Of a DNA stretch of 55,485 nucleotides, positions 39,487-48,631 are shown in pieces (within the stretch, counting starts at the first letter, position 1; the number at the start of each line of letters is the position of its first letter). The position numbers and the translations under genes are program-made. The notes under the pieces were generated by a model. The model was not told the origin of the DNA. It saw only the letters and a list, made by a program, of their open reading frames with translations, and searched no databases. The DNA is taken from contig SVIJ01000004.1 in the NCBI GenBank assembly GCA_015069565.1, forward strand, positions 1 through 55,485, in the 5' to 3' direction. This DNA comes from Clostridiales bacterium. GTDB lineage: Bacteria; Bacillota; Clostridia; Christensenellales; Borkfalkiaceae.

Positions 39487-39538
39487 ATCCTTACCGCAAG
39501 CGAAGAATGCGGAAAATGAAATTGCATAGGAGCATATT

Positions 39539-40303
39539 ATGAAAACGTTTAACGTAGTTTTGTTAGAGAGCAATTTGGCTGCGATGGAGCAGTTAAAGCA
39601 AGCTTTGCAAAAGCATGGCGGTTATCGCGTAATACACGCAGGTGACGACGGTGACGAAGGGATTGTAAAAATCACGCGTGAGCATCCCGACCTTGTTGTC
39701 ACAGGAATGTTCATTAAAGGAACGGATGGATGCGGCGTTATTCAAACGGTAAAAAAGAATTGCAACAATGCGAAGATTGTTGCTTGCGGCGTGGCAAACG
39801 ACGAGTTGATTGAAAAGGCTCTCAATTTAGGCGCACATTATTATTTGGTAAAGCCGTTTTCCGTATCTACCGCGATGGAACGAATCGAAGAGCTAATGGA
39901 AGAAGAAGTCAAGGCGGAAGCGGGCGAATATGCCAACGCGCATAGAAAAGCGGTGACGATTGACGAAAAAATTAGCGAAATCTTTATTTCCATAGGAATT
40001 CCGCCACACATTAAGGGGTATTCGTATCTTCGCGAAGCAATCAAAATGACGGTGGAAACGCCGTACGTAATCAACGCGGTGACAAAGGAATTGTATCCAG
40101 GCGTTGCTAAAATTTATAATACGTCGTCGAGTAAGGTGGAAAGGGCAATTCGTCACGCTATCGAAGTCGCATGGAATCGCGGCAGGGTAGACGCCATCAA
40201 CGCGATTTTCGGTACGCGGATTTACTTAGGTACAGAAAAGCCGACGAACAGCGAGTTTATCGCCTTGGTCGCGGACAAGCTCATTTTAGAAAGTATGATG
40301 TAA
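39539..40303 (+). CDS. spo0A: Spo0A with degenerate receiver domain
   Basis: C-terminal HIKGYSYLREAIKM, KVERAIRHAIEVAWNRG, KPTNSEFIALVADKL are Spo0A-specific; N-terminal receiver-like fold. Confidence 0.92.
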   Translation: MKTFNVVLLESNLAAMEQLKQALQKHGGYRVIHAGDDGDEGIVKITREHPDLVVTGMFIKGTDGCGVIQTVKKNCNNAKIVACGVANDELIEKALNLGAHYYLVKPFSVSTAMERIEELMEEEVKAEAGEYANAHRKAVTIDEKISEIFISIGIPPHIKGYSYLREAIKMTVETPYVINAVTKELYPGVAKIYNTSSSKVERAIRHAIEVAWNRGRVDAINAIFGTRIYLGTEKPTNSEFIALVADKLILESMM

Positions 40304-40304
40304 A

Positions 40305-40338
40305 TAAAAAAACTGTTGCGCTAGGCAACAGTTTTTTG
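40305..40338. terminator. Bidirectional terminator between spo0A and groEL
   Basis: AAAAAACTGTTGC-GCTAG-GCAACAGTTTTTT. Confidence 0.85.
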
Positions 40339-40353
40339 TTTTGATTGTGGGAA

Positions 40354-41994
<1,641 letters not shown>

Positions 41995-41997
41995 TTA

Positions 41998-42285
41998 TTA
42001 GTCTTCCAAAACGGCAAGAATGTCGCTTTGCTTGATAATCGTGAACTCTTTTCCGTCAAGCTTAAAGTCCGAGCCGCTATACTGCGAGCAAAGAACCTTA
42101 TCGCCAACCTTCACCTGCATGGTGATTTCTTTTCCGTCAATGATGCCGCCGGGGCCGACTGCAACAACGGTGTAAGCTTGGGGCTTTTCTTGGGAAGCCG
42201 CCGTCAAAAACAAGCCGCTTGCCGTCTTTTCCTGTACGGGTACGCTTTCGATAACAACTTTATCGAATAAGGGTTTAATGGTCAT
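41998..42285 (-). CDS. groES: 10 kDa co-chaperonin GroES
   Basis: MTIKPLFDKVVIE...GDKVLCSQYSGSDFKLDGKEFTIIKQSDILAVLE. Confidence 0.96.
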   Translation of the reverse strand: MTIKPLFDKVVIESVPVQEKTASGLFLTAASQEKPQAYTVVAVGPGGIIDGKEITMQVKVGDKVLCSQYSGSDFKLDGKEFTIIKQSDILAVLED

Positions 42286-42304
42286 AATATTCTCCTTGTT
42301 GAAC

Positions 42305-42321
42305 GGTTGATTTTATCAACC
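42305..42321. promoter_or_regulatory. Inverted repeat in groESL leader
   Basis: GGTTGAT-TTT-ATCAACC between promoter-like TATAAT (minus strand) and groES start. Confidence 0.45.
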
Positions 42322-42532
42322 CATTTTTTATACGCTTTTATTATAAACAATTTTCTCAAAACATCAAACAAAAAACTGGTAATTTTTGATAAAATCTTTG
42401 TGAAAAATGAATTTTATTTTTTTGATTGCGCATTCTTCCTTATTTATAAGGAAAATGCAACTATTTTTCGTCAAAGCGTTGCGTTTTTTCACAAAGTATG
42501 CTACAATAGAAAAAAACTATGGAGTAATGAAT

Positions 42533-42991
42533 ATGTCTACGATGAACAAGTGGGATAAACGTTTTATGCAACTTACGGAAACGGTGGCTAGCTGGTCGAG
42601 CTGCTACCAAGAAAACCGTCACGTTGGTGCGATTATCGTCAAGGATAAACACGTACTTACCACGGGCTATAACGGTGCGCCCGCAGGCATTACGAGCTGT
42701 ATGGAGCGCGGCGAATGCTTGCGCCGCAAAAAGAATATTCCCAGCGGCACGATGCAGGAAATTTGCTACGCGGTGCACGCGGAGCAAAACGCAATCGTCC
42801 AAGCGGCGCGCTTGGGGATTGAAGTGAACGGTGCAACGCTGTACTGTACCCATCAGCCTTGCGTAATTTGTGCAAAGATTATCATCAATGCAGGCATTAA
42901 ACGTGTTGTTTATAAGCACGGCTATCCGGACGATTTTTCGCTCGCGCTCTTTGCCGACGCGAACGTATCCGTTGAAAAATTTGAAGAATAA
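42533..42991 (+). CDS. dCMP deaminase (ComEB-like)
   Basis: VGAIIVKDKHVLTTGYNGAPAG, CYAVHAEQNAIVQAARLG, CTHQPCVICAKIIINAGI. Confidence 0.9.
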   Translation: MSTMNKWDKRFMQLTETVASWSSCYQENRHVGAIIVKDKHVLTTGYNGAPAGITSCMERGECLRRKKNIPSGTMQEICYAVHAEQNAIVQAARLGIEVNGATLYCTHQPCVICAKIIINAGIKRVVYKHGYPDDFSLALFADANVSVEKFEE

Positions 42992-43006
42992 GAAAGGAGT
43001 TATATT

Positions 43007-43528
43007 ATGAGCAATCCTATTGTCACTATTGAAATGAACAGTGGAAAAACCATCCGTGTGGAACTTTTTCCCGACAAAGCGCCGAATACGGTCAACAACT
43101 TTTTGTCGCTTGTCAACAAGGGCTTTTATAACGGCTTGATTTTTCACCGCGTTATCGCAGGCTTTATGATCCAAGGCGGCGATCCCGACGGCAACGGTAC
43201 AGGCGGCCCCGGCTATCGTATCCCTGGCGAATTTTTTGTCAACGGCTTCCGCCAAAACGATATTTCCCACGAGCGCGGTGTAATCTCAATGGCGCGCGCA
43301 GGGCATCCTGATTCAGCTGGCTCGCAGTTCTTTATTATGCACGAAGAAGCGGATTATTTGGACGGTCAATACGCGGCGTTCGGCAAGGTGTTGGAAGGAA
43401 TGGAAACGGTAGACGAAATCGCAGGCGCAAAAACGGACTGGCACGATCGTCCCTATGAAGACCAAGTGATGAAATCTGTCACGGCGGAAACCTTTGGCGT
43501 GGAATATCCCGAGCCCAAAAAAGCATAA
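43007..43528 (+). CDS. Cyclophilin-type peptidylprolyl isomerase
   Basis: FHRVIAGFMIQGGDPDGNGTGGPGY, SQFFIMHEEADYLDGQYAAFGKV. Confidence 0.95.
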   Translation: MSNPIVTIEMNSGKTIRVELFPDKAPNTVNNFLSLVNKGFYNGLIFHRVIAGFMIQGGDPDGNGTGGPGYRIPGEFFVNGFRQNDISHERGVISMARAGHPDSAGSQFFIMHEEADYLDGQYAAFGKVLEGMETVDEIAGAKTDWHDRPYEDQVMKSVTAETFGVEYPEPKKA

Positions 43529-43541
43529 AAAGGAGCGAAAT

Positions 43542-44978
43542 ATGATTGACAATTCCGTATATAACAATCCACTGATTACGCGCTATGCAAGCAAAGAGAT
43601 GCAGCATGCCTTTTCCGATGAAAAACGCTTCAAGCTTTGGAGAAAGCTTTGGATCGCGCTTGCGGAATCGGAAATGGAGCTTGGCTTAAACGTCACGCAG
43701 GAGCAGGTTGACGAGCTCAAAGCATACGCAGAAGACATTGATTACGAGCTTGCGGCGCAGTTCGAACGGGAAGTTCGTCACGACGTTATGGCGCACGTAA
43801 AGGCTTACGGGGCAAAGGCAACGAAGGCAATGCCGATTATTCACCTTGGCGCAACGAGCTGTTTCGTCAACTGTAATGCTGAAGCGATTATGATCGACGA
43901 AGCACTGGATTTGGTGCTTGCAAAGCTTGTCAACGTAATGGACAAGCTGAAAAAGTTTGCCTTAAAATATAAGGATATGCCGACGCTCGGCTTTACCCAT
44001 TTGCAGCCTGCACAGCTTACTACGGTTGGCAAGCGCGCGACTCTTTGGTTGCAGGATTTGAAGATGGACTACGACAACCTTATGGATTTGAAGTCGCACG
44101 TCAAGCTTCGTGGGGTAAAGGGCACGACGGGCACGCAAGCCAGCTTTATGGAGCTTTTCAACGGCGATGAAGCAAAGATTAAGCAGCTTGAACAAAAGGT
44201 TGTATCCAAGCTCGGCTATGATAGCGTATACGGCGTGACGGGTCAAACGTATCCTAGAAAGTTTGATTATAACGTTCTTTGCGTTCTTTCGCAGATTGCG
44301 CAAAGTGCGTATAAGTTCTCGAACGATATTCGTATTTTGCAAAACATGAAGGAAATTGAAGAACCGTTCGAAAAGAACCAAATCGGTTCGTCCGCGATGG
44401 CGTATAAGCGCAATCCGATGAGAAGTGAACGTATCGGCGCGCTTGCTCGCTACGTGATTTCCCTGCCGATGAACAGCGCCTTGACGGCGTCCACGCAGTG
44501 GTTTGAACGCACGCTGGACGACTCGGCAAACCGCCGTATTGTCAACGCACAGGCATTCCTTTCCGTTGACGCCATTCTCAATATCTATATGAACGTTGCG
44601 GAAAATTTAGTCGTTTACGAAAAGGTTATTGCAAAGCACATTCGCGCCGAGCTTCCGTTTATGGCTACCGAAAACATCATGATGGAATGTGTGAAGGCAG
44701 GCGGCAACCGTCAAGAGCTTCACGAACGCATCCGCGTTCTTTCCATGGAAGCAGGCAAGAACGTGAAGTTGGAAGGGAAGGAAAATAATTTGATCGATCT
44801 TATCAAGCAGGACGAAATGTTTGCACCTGTATGGGATCATATCGACGATATTTTGGACGCAACGAAGTTCATCGGCAGAGCGCCTTCACAGACGGTCGAG
44901 TTTATTATGAATGAAATCGAGCCGATTATGGTCAAGCATGCGAACTTGCTTGGCAAGTCGGGCGACGTTAGGGTATAA
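43542..44978 (+). CDS. purB: Adenylosuccinate lyase
   Basis: RHDVMAHVKAYG, HLGATSCFVNCNA, GSSAMAYKRNPMRSERIG. Confidence 0.96.
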   Translation: MIDNSVYNNPLITRYASKEMQHAFSDEKRFKLWRKLWIALAESEMELGLNVTQEQVDELKAYAEDIDYELAAQFEREVRHDVMAHVKAYGAKATKAMPIIHLGATSCFVNCNAEAIMIDEALDLVLAKLVNVMDKLKKFALKYKDMPTLGFTHLQPAQLTTVGKRATLWLQDLKMDYDNLMDLKSHVKLRGVKGTTGTQASFMELFNGDEAKIKQLEQKVVSKLGYDSVYGVTGQTYPRKFDYNVLCVLSQIAQSAYKFSNDIRILQNMKEIEEPFEKNQIGSSAMAYKRNPMRSERIGALARYVISLPMNSALTASTQWFERTLDDSANRRIVNAQAFLSVDAILNIYMNVAENLVVYEKVIAKHIRAELPFMATENIMMECVKAGGNRQELHERIRVLSMEAGKNVKLEGKENNLIDLIKQDEMFAPVWDHIDDILDATKFIGRAPSQTVEFIMNEIEPIMVKHANLLGKSGDVRV

Positions 44979-44982
44979 GCTT

Positions 44983-45135
44983 ATGAAAAAGATAAGTATA
45001 GTGTTGCTAGCGGTAATGCTTGCGATGGGGTTGTTTGCTTTTTCGTCCTGTGGAAAAGACGGGTCGAAAGATGCAAACAATAATTCCGTCGTTCAAGATG
45101 AAAACGGTATAGAGTTCCCCGAAGAATGGAATTAA
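44983..45135 (+). CDS. 50-aa lipoprotein-like peptide (candidate cassette substrate)
   Basis: MKKISIVLLAVMLAMGLFAFSSCGKDGSKDANNNSVVQDENGIEFPEEWN; signal sequence and lipobox-like FSSC. Confidence 0.65.
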   Translation: MKKISIVLLAVMLAMGLFAFSSCGKDGSKDANNNSVVQDENGIEFPEEWN

Positions 45136-45147
45136 CGGATAATAACG

Positions 45148-45879
45148 ATGATTTATAAAATAGCGGGTCTTCGCATTGAAATCAAAAATGAATACGCGTA
45201 TACCGACCGTTTTTGCGCCAAGTACCTTTCCGACGATCAAACGTCACCGCCCGATATTGTGGCTACGGCATCGAAGGACGAGATTGACGAGGAGCGCGCT
45301 GGCGCGCCGCAATTCTCGGACGGATATTTGGAAAATATCTGCCTGTATCGCAGTATGTGCTTGCAAATGCCGCAGTTTGATAGGATGCTTTTGCACGCGG
45401 CAGTTCTCGAATACGAAGGGAAAGCCTACGCCTTTTTAGGTAGAAGTGGCACGGGCAAATCTACGCACACAGGGCTTTGGCTTAAATATTTGGACAGCGC
45501 AAAGATTGTCAACGGCGACAAGCCGATTTTGTCGATCGGCGAAAAGGACGTTATTGCATACGGCACGCCGTGGATGGGCAAGGAAGGTCGCGGCGAGAAT
45601 ACACAAGCGCCTTTGATGGGGCTGTGCTTTTTACAGCAAGCAAAGGAAAACTCCATTCGCCGCTTGACGCCTACGGAAACGGCGGCAAAGCTCTTTTTGC
45701 AAATCCTGCTTCCTACGGAAGCGGTTGCCGCAGAAAAAACGTTGGAACTTGCGGATAAGCTAATTCAAAACGTACCTGCTTGGTTGCTTTGTTGTGATAT
45801 TTCAGACGAAGCAGTGCGTTGTTCGTTCGAAAGTATGACAGGGCAATCCTTTGCTCAAAAAAGAAACGGAGAAGAATAA
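45148..45879 (+). CDS. HPr kinase/PEPCK-like ATP-dependent kinase domain protein
   Basis: Walker A FLGRSGTGKSTHTGLWLKYL, VNGDKPIL, YGTPWMGKEG, preceded by LHAAVLEYEGKAYAF. Confidence 0.75.
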   Translation: MIYKIAGLRIEIKNEYAYTDRFCAKYLSDDQTSPPDIVATASKDEIDEERAGAPQFSDGYLENICLYRSMCLQMPQFDRMLLHAAVLEYEGKAYAFLGRSGTGKSTHTGLWLKYLDSAKIVNGDKPILSIGEKDVIAYGTPWMGKEGRGENTQAPLMGLCFLQQAKENSIRRLTPTETAAKLFLQILLPTEAVAAEKTLELADKLIQNVPAWLLCCDISDEAVRCSFESMTGQSFAQKRNGEE

Positions 45880-45880
45880 T

Positions 45881-46144
45881 ATGAAAATCAAAAACGGATT
45901 TGTGGTTAGAAGAGTTGCCGATCAATGCGTGGTCGTGCCTGTTGGTGAAATGAGCAAAAAGTTCCGTGGAATGATCAATTTGAACGCCACGGGCGAATTC
46001 CTTTGGAGCTTTTACACCAAGGAGCATACGCTTGAAGAAGGGGTTGCCGCTTTGACTGCGGAATACGACGTTGCCGAAGATGTGGCTCGCGCGGACGTTG
46101 AGCGTTTCATCAAAACGCTTACCGAAAACGGTTTTGCGGATTGA
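45881..46144 (+). CDS. PqqD-family (RRE-like) peptide-binding protein
   Basis: NLNATGEFLWSFYTKEHTLEEGVAALTAEYDVAEDVARADVERFIKTLTENGF matches the PqqD winged-helix pattern. Confidence 0.8.
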   Translation: MKIKNGFVVRRVADQCVVVPVGEMSKKFRGMINLNATGEFLWSFYTKEHTLEEGVAALTAEYDVAEDVARADVERFIKTLTENGFAD

Positions 46145-46145
46145 T

Positions 46146-46634
46146 ATGCAGGCGGCGGAAAGATTAAAAATTGAAGAAGTGATTGCTCAGCAGGGATATT
46201 ATGCAGGTCCGACGGTAGGGGTTAGTATGCTTCCTATGCTCAAAGAGCGTAGGGATACGATCGTCGTACGCGCAAAGACGGAAAAGCTAAAGCCCTTGGA
46301 TGTCGCTTTATACCGTCGCGGAAACGCTTACGTTTTACATCGCGTGCTCTATCCTACGCCTACGGGGTATATTATTCGCGGTGATAATTGTTATAGCAAT
46401 GAAAACATCCCCGAAGAAGACGTTTTTGGCGTTTTAACGGAGTTTTACCGCAAGGACAAGCATTATTATTGCACGGATAAAAAGTACTTAAAATACGCAA
46501 AAAGAAGGGTAAAAACATACAAGTTCCGTCGTTTTTTCGTACGGCTTTGGGTTTGTTTTAAGGCAGTCGTTAAGAAGATTTTACGATTTTTTGGTTGGAG
46601 AAGGAATAATAATGGGAAAGAAAGCAACGTCTAA
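46146..46634 (+). CDS. S24/S26-type (signal-peptidase-like) protease
   Basis: GVSMLPMLKERRDTIVV (Ser-Met-x-Pro), LDVALYRRGNAYVLHRV, GYIIRGDNCYSNE; basic/hydrophobic C-terminus. Confidence 0.75.
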   Translation: MQAAERLKIEEVIAQQGYYAGPTVGVSMLPMLKERRDTIVVRAKTEKLKPLDVALYRRGNAYVLHRVLYPTPTGYIIRGDNCYSNENIPEEDVFGVLTEFYRKDKHYYCTDKKYLKYAKRRVKTYKFRRFFVRLWVCFKAVVKKILRFFGWRRNNNGKESNV

Positions 46635-48273
46635 CAAGGGAAAGGCTTGGTTGAAGCGCGAAATGCGCCCGTACCGCGCCTCGATTGCGTTCGTGACCGT
46701 TTTGTCCGTATTATCGACGATCGCCGCGTTGTTGTTTGCGTATACCATTCAATTCTTGGTGGCGGCGGCAGAAGAGAAAAACGAGCAAACTATTTTGCTC
46801 GTTTCGATTATTTTGCTTGGAATTTTAGCGCTGAAAATTTTCATGCGCGTATTTTACGGTTATTGCGGGGAACGTCTTTGCAGCAGAATGCTTTCCGAGC
46901 AAAGAACGAGCGTTTTCGGCAAGATTTTGCGCTCGAATTACGCATCGGTTGGGGAATATCATAGTGGTGATCTTTTGACGCGCATCACGTCGGACTTATC
47001 GGAAGTGGTTGTATCTTCCGTAGGCTTGCCAGCTTCGCTAGTCGGGATGGCGGTTCAATGCGTAGGCGCAATCGCCGCGCTTGCTACGCTTGATCCTTTG
47101 TTTACAGCTATTTACGTGCTTTGCGGCGTGATCGGCGGCGCATTGACGGGCTTGCTTAGAAAGAAGGTAAAGACATTACATAAGGGCTTGATGAAAATCG
47201 ACGGCGAATCCCGTTCCTTTATGCAAGAAGGCTTGGCTTCCTTGCTTACGATTAAGGCGTATAACGCCGAAGAAAAGGTCGCACAAAAGGCGGACGACTA
47301 TTCCGAGAAGTATTACCGCGCGAGATTAAAACGCAACGTTTTAAGGACGATTATGAACTCGTCTATGCACATTCTCAGCAACGTTGGGCTGATTTTTGCG
47401 GTAATTTGGTGCAGTATTCGCTTAATGAGCGGAATGGAATTTGGCGCAATGCTTTCCATCGTTTTGCTTTTGAATCAGTTGCAACATCCATTCTCGGCGA
47501 TCTCGAACGTAATACCTTCGATTTTTTCTAGACAAGCAAGCGCAGAACGCTTGGACGAGATTACCTCGGTAGCCGAAGAAACATCCATAGCCCAAGAAAC
47601 GCTCTCGGCGGATGAAGTACAAGGATTTTCACTTACGAACGTTTCCTTTGATTACGGCAGGGAAAAGGTCTTGCAGGGCGTTAGCTTGTCCGTTGAAAAT
47701 GGCGAAAGTATCTGTATTGTCGGCAACTCGGGTTCGGGAAAAAGTACCTTGTTCAAGCTTTTGCTTGGCGTCTATAAACCTACTAGCGGCGAAATGGTAT
47801 TAAGCAAGAAAAACGGTGACAGGGTAGATTATGCCGCAAAGCCTAAGGATATGTTTGCATACGTTCCGCAGGGAAATTTCTTGTTCTCTGGAACGATCAA
47901 AGAAAACCTACTCTTTTTTGCAAAAGGCGACGTATCCGAAGACGAGATTAAAGACGCGCTGACTATCGCGCAAGCGGAGTTTGTTTACGAGCTTCCAGAC
48001 GGTATCGACACCGTGCTTTCCGAGCGCGGCGCAGGGCTTTCCGAAGGTCAGCAACAGCGTTTGGCGATTGCAAGGGCATTGCTTTCCAATCGTCCCGTGC
48101 TTCTTTTGGACGAAGCGACGAGCGCCCTTGATAGCGAAACGGAAGGAAAGCTCTTGTCCGCAATCAAAGCGCTCGAAGGAAAAACCTGTATTATGGTCAC
48201 GCATCGTCCTGCGGCGCTTGCGCTTGCCGATAGAGTATATCGCATTTTAGACGGCACGGTGGAAGTATTATAG
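46612..48273 (+). CDS. ABC exporter, fused permease and ATPase
   Basis: Six-TM ABC exporter domain, VGNSGSGKSTLFKLLLG, LSEGQQQRLAIARALL, VLLLDEATSALDSETE; no N-terminal C39 domain. Confidence 0.92.
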   Translation: MGKKATSNKGKAWLKREMRPYRASIAFVTVLSVLSTIAALLFAYTIQFLVAAAEEKNEQTILLVSIILLGILALKIFMRVFYGYCGERLCSRMLSEQRTSVFGKILRSNYASVGEYHSGDLLTRITSDLSEVVVSSVGLPASLVGMAVQCVGAIAALATLDPLFTAIYVLCGVIGGALTGLLRKKVKTLHKGLMKIDGESRSFMQEGLASLLTIKAYNAEEKVAQKADDYSEKYYRARLKRNVLRTIMNSSMHILSNVGLIFAVIWCSIRLMSGMEFGAMLSIVLLLNQLQHPFSAISNVIPSIFSRQASAERLDEITSVAEETSIAQETLSADEVQGFSLTNVSFDYGREKVLQGVSLSVENGESICIVGNSGSGKSTLFKLLLGVYKPTSGEMVLSKKNGDRVDYAAKPKDMFAYVPQGNFLFSGTIKENLLFFAKGDVSEDEIKDALTIAQAEFVYELPDGIDTVLSERGAGLSEGQQQRLAIARALLSNRPVLLLDEATSALDSETEGKLLSAIKALEGKTCIMVTHRPAALALADRVYRILDGTVEVL

Positions 48274-48354
48274 TTTCCTGTAATTTATGTGCATTGTTAA
48301 AAATAAAACGCTTATCAAATATTTAAGATGCTCGCACGTTAAAAGTAAAATAAA

Positions 48355-48383
48355 AATGAGCATCCACAGCGTAGATGCTCATT
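48355..48383 (-). terminator. Terminator of tRNA-Leu (minus strand)
   Basis: AATGAGCATC-TACGCTGTG-GATGCTCATT followed by TTTATTTT on the minus strand. Confidence 0.75.
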
Positions 48384-48385
48384 CT

Positions 48386-48471
48386 TGGTGCCGAAGGTGG
48401 GACTTGAACCCACACGGTATCGCTACCAACGGATTTTGAGTCCGTCGCGTCTGCCATTCCACCACTTCGGC
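48386..48471 (-). tRNA. tRNA-Leu (anticodon CAA)
   Basis: Minus-strand GCCGAAGTGGTGGAATGGCAGACGCGACGGACTCAAAATCCGT...GTGGGTTCAAGTCCCACCTTCGGCACCA with long variable arm. Confidence 0.93.
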
Positions 48472-48631
48472 GTTCGTCGAAAGCTCTATTATTATATAAG
48501 ATTGTTTCAAAAAAAGCAAGCGTTTTTATGGGTAAAAAATAAAAATATTTCTTCTTTTTCGCATTTTTATACTTTTTTTTGGAATTGTAAATACTAAATG
48601 ATATCAACCGCGATAAAAGCAGGGGAACGAT

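Noticed and set aside
48385-48597. ORFs at 48385-48597 (+) and 48323-48607 (-) with KVGLEPTRYRYQR / RRSGGMADATDSKSVGS
   Set aside because: Spurious translations of the tRNA-Leu gene and its flanks.
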